From the NCBI GenBank assembly GCA_017464345.1, contig JAFUAH010000017.1, positions 1 to 64,000 of the forward strand: 64,000 nt of DNA, written 5' to 3'. A program made the position numbers and the translations under genes. This document shows, in pieces, positions 37,045-45,427 of the stretch (the first letter of the stretch is position 1; the number at the start of each line of letters is the position of its first letter). The notes under the pieces are model-generated. The model did no database searches. It had not been told where the DNA came from and was given only the letters and a program-made list of their open reading frames with translations. The DNA is from Bacteroidaceae bacterium (GTDB lineage: Bacteria; Bacteroidota; Bacteroidia; Bacteroidales; Bacteroidaceae).

Positions 37045-37100
37045 CAAAATTAAGAATAATTTTTTATAAAAGAAAGAGATTGGGGACTTTTGTACGAAAG
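36970..37100 (-). promoter_or_regulatory. Conserved promoter-hairpin module, copy 2
   Basis: Nearly identical to 30191-30322. The minus-strand -7 box TAATTTTG is at 37045-37052, with an A/T-rich upstream region. The rest of the gap up to the HMA gene holds only the 21-bp repeat at 37205-37267. Confidence 0.7.
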
Positions 37101-37204
37101 TGACGTCCCCCTGCACATGCTTAATGTCATCGTTTGCCTATGCATCACGGCTTACTTGCCCATGCAAAGGTTATAGCGTCGGGATGCATAGTCCATTCAT
37201 CAGT

Positions 37205-37287
37205 TTGGAACGCACATACCAAACTTATGAACGTGCGTACCAAACCTTGGAACGCACGTTCATAACCTTGGAAAGACTTATGCAATG
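37205..37287. repeat. 21-bp tandem repeat, about 3.3 units
   Basis: Units start at 37205 (TTGGAACGCACATACC), 37226 and 37247, with a partial unit from 37268. Read on the plus strand they encode a LERTYQT/YERAYQT/LERTFIT heptad, but no supported gene contains it. Confidence 0.6.
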
Positions 37288-37319
37288 TAGGGATATTCCG
37301 CCCGTCAGAAATCATGGGG

Positions 37320-37631
37320 CTACTGCTTTTGCTCGGCCTTTGCCTTTGGGGCTGCCTTTACAGGCACAGCCTTGTAGCCTATCTTTTGCAGACCTTTCAT
37401 AAGTTGTTCGGGGGTAGTCTTCTCGGCATCGTAAGTGATTGTCACGTTTTTGGTCTTCAGGTCGGTGTCGATACGCTTCACGCCTTTCTCGAAGCGCAGG
37501 TTGCCCTTGATTTTCTGTTCGCAGTTCTCGCAGTGCATCTGGGGCTGAGTGGTTACGACGAGGGTCTTGATGTCCTTGGCTGAAATGCTCATGGCACTCA
37601 GCAAGGCAATGGATAAGATAATCTTTTTCAT
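37320..37631 (-). CDS. Periplasmic heavy-metal-associated (HMA) domain protein
   Basis: A 103-residue protein with a signal peptide ending at SISAKD and a single HMA fold. The metal-binding pair sits in MHCENCEQKI (MxCxxC), followed by the VKRIDTDLKTKNVTITYD strands. The C-terminus is Lys/Ala-rich. It probably carries copper or a similar soft metal in the periplasm. The TonB-dependent receptor is encoded upstream on the same strand, across a repeat region, which suggests a common metal-handling role. Confidence 0.85.
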   Translation of the reverse strand: MKKIILSIALLSAMSISAKDIKTLVVTTQPQMHCENCEQKIKGNLRFEKGVKRIDTDLKTKNVTITYDAEKTTPEQLMKGLQKIGYKAVPVKAAPKAKAEQKQ

Positions 37632-38122
37632 AATACTTAATTATTTAAGTAAGTAAGTACTCACAATTAGTTTATATTATTATATTATCTCAACACAGAG
37701 TTTATCATTTTATGAGAGGACGCAAGAGAGACCAAAGGTTTTTCACAGAGGCCTGCGGCGAGGCGATAGGGCATAGCCTCTCTGTGCGGCATCTTCGATG
37801 CCTCTTGCATAACTCTTTATAAAATGAAATCTCTGTGTTAAAAATCATATCAGTTAATTTTGATTAGTTACTTAAGTACTCACAATTAGTTTATATTATC
37901 TCATTACAGAGTTTTTATTTTTAACACAGAGAAATATTTTATTTGGGGAGTCATGCAAGAGGCATCAAAGATGCTGCACAGAGGCTGCGCCTCGCCGTAG
38001 GCCTCTGTGCAAGACCTTTGGTCTCTCTTGCGTTCTCTCATAAAATAATAAACTCTGTGTTAAAAATCATATCAGTCAATCTTGATTAGTCACTTAACAA
38101 TGGACAATGGATATTTTCTTAC
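37632..38122. repeat. Inverted pair of palindromic REP-like elements
   Basis: No gene is visible. Two units of about 150 bp (near 37692-37850 and 37905-38075) are inverted copies of each other. Each contains CACAGAGGC...GCCTCTGTG hairpins, CAAGAGAGACCAAAGG and a GAGGCATC stretch. Direct repeats of AGTACTCACAATTAG (two) and of AAAAATCATATCAGT (two) flank them. Confidence 0.7.
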
Positions 38123-40084
38123 TCACATTCGCTTTCCGAGGTTCACGCGCAGACCGACGTAGGCAGTTATGCCATGCACGGGTCCCCACACCATCGTCGG
38201 TTCGAAGTTCGCTCCCCAAGGGTCATCGGCCCCGAGTATGGGGTGCGGCTGACGATAGTTGGTAAGGTTCTCGCCGCCCAGATAGATGCTGACATGGCGG
38301 AACCAGCGCGTCACCTGGGCGCTCAACTGCGGATAGACGGGGAAGCGGTCGGCGGTGCCGGGTAGTCGTCCGCTGCCGTTCACCTGACAGGTGACATCGA
38401 ACTGCCAGAGGCCGGGCGCTGGTTTGTAGGAGACGGTGGCCAGTCCCTTCCAGCGGCTCACCAGCGGACGCTCCAGGAAACGTCCGCCGGCGTAGGTCGA
38501 GCGTACGTCGCTGATGCGATAGGCCAGTGTCAGGTCCATGTCGCTGATGACGGGATAGGTCATGTCCACCTGAAAGGTATGACTGCGCGAACGTCCGTTC
38601 AGGTTGGCCAAGCGTATCTGCGACGGATTGCTGTCGTAATCCACAAGGGTCTGGTGGAAGAAGTGGGTGTAGTAATATTCGGCATTCAGTTTCAGCGTCC
38701 TGCCCCACAGGGGGATGTAGAAGGCCGTGCTCAGTCCTGTGTTCCAGGCCTCCTCCTGCTCGGGATTGTCCAGAATTAGTTGTCGTCCGCTGGCCAACAA
38801 GTAGTGATTCTCGGCCAAGGGATGCGGCGAGCGGTAGCCCTTGCCCGCAGAGACTCGCAGGGTGAACCAGCCCGAGGGGGCGTACTTCACGTGGGCACGC
38901 GGTGTGACAAAGGTGCCGTAGAGGCTGCTGTGGTCGAGGCGGAGGCCCGCCATCGCAGTAAGTTTCGAACTAAGATTTAGGGTGTATTGGGCGTAGATGC
39001 CGGGCGTGGTCTCCTTCCCGTCTATGCGGTCGTGGCTAAGGCTCAAACCAGCCGAGAGGTTATGCCGCTCGGTAAAGTTTGTCTCGAACATCAGTTGCAG
39101 GTAGGCGTTGCGCTCGTCGGCGTTATACGTCTTCATGCCGAACAGGGCATCCAACTGGTGGATGCTGCCCGAAGCCATCAGGGCGATGTTGGTGCCGTGC
39201 TCCGGATTCAGCACAATGGCATGTTTCATGTACGCCTCGTATCGGCGCGTGTCCAACTGAATGCGGTAGGGAGGATAACTTTGAACTTTCAATTTTGAAC
39301 TTTCAACTTTCTGCCCTCCCTCGCGTTTCTCGTCTATCAGCCCCAGACCACCGTGGAAGATGTACTTCCGACCGAGATAGTCCCAACGGTTCTGCACGTT
39401 CACCTGACGCACCGAGGGCTGGTCGACGAAGCCATCGTGGTTCTCGTCCATCTGGGCAAAGTCGTCCTCATAGTGTGCCAGCACTTCAGTGTTCACCTTC
39501 CCTTTTATGTGGATGTTGGCATCGGCATTGGCCTCGATGCGGCTCTTCGTGTTGCCATAGACGTTCAGCGCGGCCCCCTCCTCCTGTTCGGGCTTCAGGT
39601 ACTCGATGTTTATCTGTCCCGTCAGCGACTCGAAGCCGTTGCGGACCGACGATGCCCCCTTCGACACCTGTATGCTCTGCATCCACGGGCCCGGCACATA
39701 GCTCAGCGCATATGGCAAGGCCGAACCGCGGAAGTTGGGCAGTTGTTCGGTGAGCATCTGCACGTAGGTGCCGCTCAGTCCCAGGAGGCGAATCTGCCGA
39801 GCTCCTGTGGTGGCATCGGAATAGTTGACGTCGACGGAGGGGTTGGTCGTAAAACTCTCGCCCAGATTGCAGCAGGCGGCACGGAAGAGTTCCTCCTTGC
39901 CTATCTGGAAACCGTTCTCGGCTCCGCCCATACGCAGCGTACCGGGCCGCCGCGCTGCCACCACCACGTCGCCCAGGCTATCCACGAGCACGGTGTCTGG
40001 GTTCAACGTAACAGGCCCCTGTCCCCTAACTGACAGACCGAAAAACGGAAGTATCAAAAAGATGATTCCAAAGGTACGTTTCAT
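38123..40084 (-). CDS. TonB-dependent outer membrane receptor (metal-type)
   Basis: A 653-residue receptor with a signal peptide ending at SVRGQ, a plug domain (TGARQIRLLGLSGTYVQMLT, QSIQVSKGASSVRNG) and a beta-barrel that ends in GLRVNLGKRM. The plug resembles receptors paired with HMA proteins for metal uptake. An extracellular loop near residue 265 carries QKVESSKLKVQSY, encoded by five 7-bp repeats (39277-39311) of the same satellite family found between genes. The minus-strand -7 box TAATTTTG is at 40107-40114. Confidence 0.88.
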   Translation of the reverse strand: MKRTFGIIFLILPFFGLSVRGQGPVTLNPDTVLVDSLGDVVVAARRPGTLRMGGAENGFQIGKEELFRAACCNLGESFTTNPSVDVNYSDATTGARQIRLLGLSGTYVQMLTEQLPNFRGSALPYALSYVPGPWMQSIQVSKGASSVRNGFESLTGQINIEYLKPEQEEGAALNVYGNTKSRIEANADANIHIKGKVNTEVLAHYEDDFAQMDENHDGFVDQPSVRQVNVQNRWDYLGRKYIFHGGLGLIDEKREGGQKVESSKLKVQSYPPYRIQLDTRRYEAYMKHAIVLNPEHGTNIALMASGSIHQLDALFGMKTYNADERNAYLQLMFETNFTERHNLSAGLSLSHDRIDGKETTPGIYAQYTLNLSSKLTAMAGLRLDHSSLYGTFVTPRAHVKYAPSGWFTLRVSAGKGYRSPHPLAENHYLLASGRQLILDNPEQEEAWNTGLSTAFYIPLWGRTLKLNAEYYYTHFFHQTLVDYDSNPSQIRLANLNGRSRSHTFQVDMTYPVISDMDLTLAYRISDVRSTYAGGRFLERPLVSRWKGLATVSYKPAPGLWQFDVTCQVNGSGRLPGTADRFPVYPQLSAQVTRWFRHVSIYLGGENLTNYRQPHPILGADDPWGANFEPTMVWGPVHGITAYVGLRVNLGKRM

Positions 40085-40260
40085 TCCACCTCACTCTTTG
40101 GGAGTGCAAAATTACGAATATCTTCCACTATTGCGAAATTCTCCTATCCCATATTATCTATCCCATTCCCATTTTACCATATTTATAGTATCCCCCTATC
40201 ACACATTTGACAACTAAGATTTGACATTTAACAAATATCTCGCATCTTTAAGTGATGCTT

Positions 40261-40410
40261 TTAGGTACTCACATTCGGAAAACTGCAAATATATTTGCGT
40301 TTTCGCTCGCTTAATCGTACCTTTGAATTGCCTTCTTAGGTACTTCCGTTCGGAAAACTGCAAATATATTTGCGTTTTCGCTCGCTTAATCGTACCTTTG
40401 TGCCCGATTA
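40261..40410 (+). promoter_or_regulatory. Tandem 75-bp promoter duplication upstream of trmD
   Basis: Two direct copies start at 40261 and 40336. Each holds a full promoter: TTTG, 20 nt, TACCTTTG (40294-40325 and 40369-40400). The second -7 box is 24 nt from the trmD ATG. The rest of the gap to the TonB receptor gene (40085-40260) shows only that gene's promoter. Confidence 0.75.
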
Positions 40411-40423
40411 AGGTCAAAAACAC

Positions 40424-41131
40424 ATGCGCATCGACATCATCACCGTACTGCCAGAACTCTTGGAGGGTTTCCTCAACGAGAGCATTCTGGGACGCGCACA
40501 GCGGAAGGGACTGGTGGAGATTCACCTCCACAACCTGCGCGACTACTCCACCAACAAGTGGCGGCGCGTGGACGACTATCCCTTCGGCGGCTTCGCGGGC
40601 ATGGTGATGCAGTGCGAGCCCATCGACCGCTGTATCTCGCAACTGACCTCCGAGCGCCACTACGACGAAGTCATCTTTACCTCGCCCGACGGCGAACAGT
40701 TCTCGCAACCCATGGCCAACACGCTGAGCCTCTGCGAAAACCTCATCATCCTCTGCGGCCACTACAAGGGCATCGACTACCGCATCCGCGAGCACCTCAT
40801 CACGAAGGAGGTCAGCATCGGCGACTACGTCCTGACGGGCGGCGAACTGGCGGCGGCGGTGATGGCGGATGCCATCGTGCGCATTCTGCCCGGTGCCATC
40901 GGCGACGAGCAGAGTGCCCTCAGCGACTCATTTCAGGACAACCTCCTCGCAGCTCCCGTCTATACGCGCCCTGCGGAGTACAAGGGGTGGCGCGTGCCCG
41001 ACATCCTACTCTCGGGCCACGAGGCCAAGATAAAGGAATGGGAACTGGCACAGAGCATGGAACGCACCCAACGGCTAAGGCCCGATTTGCTGAAAGAAAA
41101 AGAAGTTAAAGGGAAGTTAAAGGGCAGTTAA
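40424..41131 (+). CDS. trmD: tRNA (guanine-N1-)-methyltransferase
   Basis: A 235-residue TrmD of the SPOUT superfamily: [20 protein letters not shown] at the start, [16 protein letters not shown], and the trefoil-knot SAM site [19 protein letters not shown]. It methylates G37 of tRNAs. The last residues ([10 protein letters not shown]) and the stop codon fall inside a GTTAAAGGGAA satellite, so the tail is repeat-derived. Confidence 0.95.
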   Translation: MRIDIITVLPELLEGFLNESILGRAQRKGLVEIHLHNLRDYSTNKWRRVDDYPFGGFAGMVMQCEPIDRCISQLTSERHYDEVIFTSPDGEQFSQPMANTLSLCENLIILCGHYKGIDYRIREHLITKEVSIGDYVLTGGELAAAVMADAIVRILPGAIGDEQSALSDSFQDNLLAAPVYTRPAEYKGWRVPDILLSGHEAKIKEWELAQSMERTQRLRPDLLKEKEVKGKLKGS

Positions 41132-41241
41132 AAGGAAGTTATAGGGACGATACCCATGCTGTTCAAAATCATCCAGTCAAAGACTATCGTCCTTTTAACT
41201 TCCAAGGCCGAAGGCCGATAACTTCCCTTTAACTTCCTTTT
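41105..41241. repeat. Palindromic element with satellite arms, downstream of trmD
   Basis: A left arm of GTTAAAGGGAA repeats, inverted repeats GGAAGTTATAGGGACGATA and TATCGTCCTTTTAACTTCC, and a right arm of AACTTCCCTTTAACTTCC. It resembles the elements at 1221 and 43253 in design, with different sequence. Confidence 0.6.
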
Positions 41242-41261
41242 TACTCCTAAAATATAGGAAT

Positions 41262-41873
41262 ATGAACGACAAGAAACTGAACCTCTACATCATCGCAGGC
41301 TGCAACGGTGCCGGTAAGACGACGGCCTCGTTCACCGTGCTGCCCGAGATGCTGGACTGCCGCGAGTTCGTCAATGCCGACGAGATTGCACGCGGCCTCT
41401 CGCCCTTCCACCCCGAAGGCGTGGCCATACAGGCTGGGCGACTGATGATTGAACGCGTCATCTACCTGCTGAAGGAGGGCGAGACCTTCGCCTTCGAGAC
41501 CACGCTCTCCACACGCTCCTACGTAAAGCTCATACAGCAAGCCCAGAAGCGCGGCTACTTCGTCACGCTGCTCTTCTTCTCCCTGGCCACACCGGAGCAG
41601 GCCGTGCAGCGCGTGGCCAAGCGCGTGAGTCAGGGCGGCCACAACATCCCCACCGACGTTGTCTATCGCCGCTTCGAAGGGGGACTCAGCAACCTCTTCA
41701 ACCTCTACATGCCCATCGTCGATTACTGGGCACTCTACGACAACTCGAACATCCCCACGCGCCACATCGCCAGCGGCGAGCGGGGCAAGGAGCCCACACT
41801 GATGGACGCAGAGACCTTCGAGGCATTACGAACCAAATACCTTACCCTAGATGAGCCGCAAGAACAAGAATAG
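41262..41873 (+). CDS. Zeta toxin-like P-loop kinase
   Basis: A 203-residue protein with Walker A IIAGCNGAGKTTAS at residues 9-22, FVNADEIARGL, and FETTLSTRS, as in zeta/UMP-like kinases. Zeta toxins phosphorylate cell-wall sugar precursors, but many chromosomal relatives have other, unknown substrates. A 58-residue gene overlaps its 3' end by 23 nt, and the two are probably co-translated. Confidence 0.8.
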   Translation: MNDKKLNLYIIAGCNGAGKTTASFTVLPEMLDCREFVNADEIARGLSPFHPEGVAIQAGRLMIERVIYLLKEGETFAFETTLSTRSYVKLIQQAQKRGYFVTLLFFSLATPEQAVQRVAKRVSQGGHNIPTDVVYRRFEGGLSNLFNLYMPIVDYWALYDNSNIPTRHIASGERGKEPTLMDAETFEALRTKYLTLDEPQEQE

Positions 41874-42027
41874 TGCCGACGTGGCACTGATGCAGCGTCG
41901 CATCGACGAAGGCATCCTGCTGGCTCAGCGCCGCTTACTCAACCGTGGTCTGCACGACGACCTCTCTTTCGTGGTCTTCCAAGGGGGCATGGTCAGCGAG
42001 GTTCCAGCCAGAGAGATAAAGTGGTAA
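41851..42027 (+). CDS. Small protein overlapping the zeta-like kinase (58 aa)
   Basis: ATG at 41851, TAA at 42025. The protein starts MSRKNKNSADVALMQRRIDE and has a central helix rich in Arg/Leu (GILLAQRRLLNRGLHDD). It is basic, without membrane segment or signal. Similar short proteins follow such kinases in other Bacteroidota as far as I recall. It could be an antitoxin or cofactor of the kinase; this rests on gene order only. Confidence 0.55.
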   Translation: MSRKNKNSADVALMQRRIDEGILLAQRRLLNRGLHDDLSFVVFQGGMVSEVPAREIKW

Positions 42028-42065
42028 CAATAGTTTAATTAAAAATTAAGAACTAAGAACTAAGA

Positions 42066-43253
42066 ATGATGAATATATCCAACACCATCCGCTACATTGG
42101 TGTCGATGACCTTGACATCGACCTCTTCGAGAGCCAGTACAAGGTGCCCGAGGGCATGAGTTACAACAGTTACGTCATCCTGGACGAGAAGGTAGCCGTT
42201 CTGGACACTGCCGACCAGCGCAAGAAGATAGAATGGCAGAAACGACTGCTCGACACGCTGGACGGACGCGAGGTCGATTACCTCGTCGTCCACCACATGG
42301 AGCCCGACCATGCTGCCTGCATCGCAGGCATGGCCGCCGCCTATCCCGAAATGAAGATTGTGCTCTCGGCCGCCGCCGCAAAGATGCTGCCCAACTTCTT
42401 CCCCGACACGGACCTTGCCACACGCACGCTCATCGTGAAGGAGGGCGACACGCTCGCGCTGGGCATCCACACGCTCCAGTTCATCGCCGCCCCCATGGTT
42501 CACTGGCCCGAGGTGCTGATGAGTTACGAACAGACCGAGAAGGTGCTCTTCGCCGCCGACGGCTTCGGCAAGTTCGGTGCGCTGGAGCACGAGCAGCGGA
42601 ACACTGACGGCACACTGGCCGACTGGGCCTGCGAGGCCAGACGCTACTACTTCAACATCGTAGGCAAGTACGGCATCCAAGTACAAAACGTGCTGAAGAA
42701 GGCCGCAGGGCTCGACATCCGCACCATCGCCCCACTGCACGGCCCCGTGCTCACAGGCAAGGACCTCAGTGAGGCCGTCCGCCTCTACGACATCTGGAGC
42801 CACTACGATGTGGAGACAGAAGGCGTGTTCGTGGCCTACGCCAGCATCCACGGCGGCACAAAGGCCGTCGCTGAACAGATGGTGGAGATGCTGAAGGAGA
42901 AGGGGGCCAAGAAGGTTGCCGTCGCCGATCTCACGCGCGACGACCAAGCCGAGGCCGTCGAGGATGCCTTCCGCTACGGTCGGCTCGTCCTGCTGGCCGC
43001 CTCCTACGACGCCGGCGTCTTCCCCCCGATGCACGATTTCCTCTATCACCTGCAGATAAAGAACTTCCAGCGCCGCCGCTTCGCCCTCGTCGAGAACGGC
43101 TCTTGGGCCCCCTCGGCCGGCAAGATCATGAAGGAGATGATTGCGCAAATGAAAGACTGCGAAGTGGTGGAACCCATGGTCACCATCCGCAGTCGCATGA
43201 AAGCCGCCGACCTGCCCCAACTGGAGGCACTGGCCGAGGCGATACTAAATTAG
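42066..43253 (+). CDS. FprA family A-type flavoprotein (diiron oxygen/NO reductase)
   Basis: A 395-residue two-domain protein. The N-terminal metallo-beta-lactamase domain has the diiron motif HMEPDHAACI (His77, Glu79, Asp81, His82). The C-terminal flavodoxin domain begins VFVAYASIHGGTKAVAEQ. Such proteins reduce O2 to water or NO to N2O in the cytoplasm of anaerobes. Adjacent ATGs at 42066 and 42069 are equally possible starts. It is convergent with pyrD across a palindromic element. Confidence 0.92.
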   Translation: MMNISNTIRYIGVDDLDIDLFESQYKVPEGMSYNSYVILDEKVAVLDTADQRKKIEWQKRLLDTLDGREVDYLVVHHMEPDHAACIAGMAAAYPEMKIVLSAAAAKMLPNFFPDTDLATRTLIVKEGDTLALGIHTLQFIAAPMVHWPEVLMSYEQTEKVLFAADGFGKFGALEHEQRNTDGTLADWACEARRYYFNIVGKYGIQVQNVLKKAAGLDIRTIAPLHGPVLTGKDLSEAVRLYDIWSHYDVETEGVFVAYASIHGGTKAVAEQMVEMLKEKGAKKVAVADLTRDDQAEAVEDAFRYGRLVLLAASYDAGVFPPMHDFLYHLQIKNFQRRRFALVENGSWAPSAGKIMKEMIAQMKDCEVVEPMVTIRSRMKAADLPQLEALAEAILN

Positions 43254-43384
43254 AAGTTGAAAGTTGAAAATTGAAAGTTGAAAATTGAGAATTGAAAGTT
43301 GAAAATTGGGCTACACCATTATTGCGAGTTTAGTCTCGCCGAAGGCATAACTTTCAATTTTCAACTTTCAATTTTCAATTCTCA
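43253..43384. repeat. Palindromic element with satellite arms between fprA and pyrD
   Basis: Arms of AAGTTGAAAATTGAAAGTTG and its complement enclose GGCTACACCATTATTGCG and a GCGAG/CTCGC hairpin. Both converging genes end in or at the element: the pyrD stop lies inside the right arm. It may be a bidirectional terminator. It shares its core with 1221-1325. Confidence 0.65.
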
Positions 43385-44286
43385 AGTGCTCCGATAATCT
43401 CCCTGACAGAGGAGAAGCCATGACGTGCGAGGTATTCACTGATGCCTCGCACTACTTTTGTCGACACGCCAGGGTCGATGAAGTTGGCCGTGCCTATCTC
43501 CACCGCCGTGGCACCGGCCAGCAGGAACTCCACGGCATCGGTGGCCGACATGATGCCGCCCAGCCCCACGACGGGAATCCCCACCGCCTTGCTGACCTGG
43601 TGGACCATCCGCAAGGCCACGGGCTTCACGGCCGGGCCCGACAGGCCTCCCGTACCGATGCTCAGCACCTTCCGCCTGCGCTCCGCGTCAATGGCCATGC
43701 CCATGAGCGTATTGATGAGCGACACGGCGTCCGCCCCCTCGGCCTCCACGGCGCGGGCTATCTCGGCAATGTCCGTCACGTTGGGCGACAGTTTCACGAT
43801 TAGGGTCTTCGGGTAGGCCCGGCGCACCGCCTTCACCACACTGGCCGCCCCTTGGCTGGTCACGCCGAAGGCCATGCCGCCCTGACGGACGTTGGGGCAC
43901 GAGATGTTCAGTTCGATGGCCGGGATGCGCTCCAGCTCGCCGATGCGGTGGGCCGTCTCGGCATAGTCCTCGATGGTGGAACCGCTCACGTTCACGACGA
44001 CCTGCGTCGGCAAGTCCTTCACCTCGGGGTAGATGTGTTCGCAGAAATAATCGACACCCTTGTTCTGCAATCCCACGCAATTGAGCATCCCGCTCGCCGT
44101 CTCCGCCATGCGCGGATAGGGGTTGCCCTCGCGGGGACGGAGCGTAGTGCCCTTTACCACGATGCCGCCCAACTCCGACAAATCCACAAAGTCCTGAAAC
44201 TCCAGCCCGTAGCCGAACGTGCCGCTGGCCGTCATCACGGGGTTGCGCAACTCCAGTGCGCCGATGCTTACCTTCAAGTCTGCCAT
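43375..44286 (-). CDS. pyrD: Dihydroorotate dehydrogenase, catalytic subunit (class 1B)
   Basis: About 303 residues of class 1 [35 protein letters not shown] with the active-site Cys, [12 protein letters not shown], and the FMN site [18 protein letters not shown]. Class 1B enzymes work with PyrK and use NAD+. pyrK is just upstream on the same strand, which supports this class. An ATG 6 nt further upstream (44292) is also possible. Confidence 0.93.
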   Translation of the reverse strand: MADLKVSIGALELRNPVMTASGTFGYGLEFQDFVDLSELGGIVVKGTTLRPREGNPYPRMAETASGMLNCVGLQNKGVDYFCEHIYPEVKDLPTQVVVNVSGSTIEDYAETAHRIGELERIPAIELNISCPNVRQGGMAFGVTSQGAASVVKAVRRAYPKTLIVKLSPNVTDIAEIARAVEAEGADAVSLINTLMGMAIDAERRRKVLSIGTGGLSGPAVKPVALRMVHQVSKAVGIPVVGLGGIMSATDAVEFLLAGATAVEIGTANFIDPGVSTKVVRGISEYLARHGFSSVREIIGALEN

Positions 44287-44369
44287 CTTCATTTACCTTT
44301 TACCACATAATCAGTTTTCGCTCGCTGTGCGAGAATTACATGAAATTCACAAATTGTTGTCCCTTTTAG

Positions 44370-45134
44370 TTAATCCCAGTTCAGTTCCTCCGCCCCGAAC
44401 ACCGGCCCGTCGGTGCAAACACAGCGGTTGTGTCCGGTGCGGTCTTCCGTCACGCAACACAGACAGGCCCCCACGCCGCAGGCCATGCGGTTCTCCAGCG
44501 ACACCTCGCATCGCATACCCTGCTCGTGCGCCAGCCGCGCCACGGCCCTCATCATCGGCGTGGGGCCGCAGGTCTGGACGAGGGTGTAGGGGGCGGCGAA
44601 TGCACTGTGCTGCGTCACGAGTCCACACTCCCCCGCGCTGCCGTCCTCGGTGGCTACGAACACTTCGCCCACGCGGCGGAACTCCTCCAACTGGAGCAGC
44701 AGGTCGGCACTCCGCGCCCCCAACAGGAAGGCGAACGGAATCCCACGTTCCCTGAGCCTTTGCCCCTGGAACAGCAACGGAGCCACGCCCACGCCGCCGC
44801 CCACGAGCAACACTCGATCTCCAGAGCCAGGCATCCCGAAACCATTGCCCAGCGGCATGACGGCGTTCAGACAGTCGCCCGCCTTCAGCGTCTGGAACCA
44901 TCGCGTTCCCCGGCCCACGGCCTGGACGAGGAACCACACGCGCCGTCCCCCTTCCTCCACGTTATGGATGCTTATCGGGCGACGCAGCAGCGCCCCCCCT
45001 GTCCGTAGCTGAGCGAACTGCCCCGGCCTGCACTCGGGCAGCGCCCCCTCGGTCGGCTCCGCCTTCAGCAGCACGAAACCCTCCCAGGGGCTCGTCGCCT
45101 CCGCTATTTGCAAGTCTAGAATCTCTTTCTTCAT
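44370..45134 (-). CDS. pyrK: Dihydroorotate dehydrogenase electron transfer subunit
   Basis: A 254-residue PyrK: an FAD-binding domain (RRPISIHNVEEGGRRVWFLV), an NAD-binding region (LLVGGGVGVAPLLFQG), and a C-terminal [2Fe-2S] site (CGVGACLCCVTED, then C in NRCVCTDG). The ATG at 45134 is used, since the longer frame crosses the promoter (minus-strand TACCTTTG at 45202-45209). It passes electrons from PyrD to NAD+ in pyrimidine synthesis. Confidence 0.92.
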   Translation of the reverse strand: MKKEILDLQIAEATSPWEGFVLLKAEPTEGALPECRPGQFAQLRTGGALLRRPISIHNVEEGGRRVWFLVQAVGRGTRWFQTLKAGDCLNAVMPLGNGFGMPGSGDRVLLVGGGVGVAPLLFQGQRLRERGIPFAFLLGARSADLLLQLEEFRRVGEVFVATEDGSAGECGLVTQHSAFAAPYTLVQTCGPTPMMRAVARLAHEQGMRCEVSLENRMACGVGACLCCVTEDRTGHNRCVCTDGPVFGAEELNWD

Positions 45135-45241
45135 AGTATTGCCATTCTTTTTTCTATTTTCCGCCGTCGCCGCCAGTATGAGCGACAACCGCTTACGGGC
45201 ACAAAGGTACGAAAAATGTGCGAGAGCAAAGAATGCCAAGG

Positions 45242-45328
45242 AAAAAAAATGCCCCCGTTGGAGGACGAGGGCCAAACCTAATGTTTTCACAACGGAATAA
45301 TCCTTATTGTGATTTGCTAAAAATTAGT
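45242..45328 (-). ncRNA. tracrRNA of the type II-C CRISPR system
   Basis: On the plus strand 45306-45330 (ATTGTGATTTGCTAAAAATTAG then TAT) matches the crRNA-sense repeat except for one missing base and the first base, so the minus-strand transcript carries the anti-repeat. It continues with a GGAUUAUUCC nexus hairpin and GUUGUGAAAAC, then a GC-rich terminal hairpin (45251-45273) and a U-run (45242-45249). The promoter is TTTG-N20-TACCTTTG (45333-45364, minus). Length is about 87 nt. Confidence 0.85.
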
Positions 45329-45332
45329 ATGA

Positions 45333-45373
45333 CAAAGGTAGGGATAATCTTAAAATAATCCAAAATATCTTTG
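45333..45373. promoter_or_regulatory. Divergent tracrRNA and cas9 promoter region
   Basis: Minus: TTTG (45361-45364), 20 nt, TACCTTTG (45333-45340), a perfect consensus for the tracrRNA. Plus: TATCTTTG (45366-45373) for cas9, about 55 nt before its ATG; its -33 box is not clear. Confidence 0.75.
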
Positions 45374-45427
45374 CAGAATTTATTGCATTTCCCTAATTTT
45401 GTTGCATAAATACTTAAAATCAATACA

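Noticed and set aside
37100-37402. Plus-strand frame with LERTYQT heptads
   Set aside because: It is made by the 21-bp tandem repeat, runs into the HMA gene from the opposite strand and has no promoter or homologue that I know.
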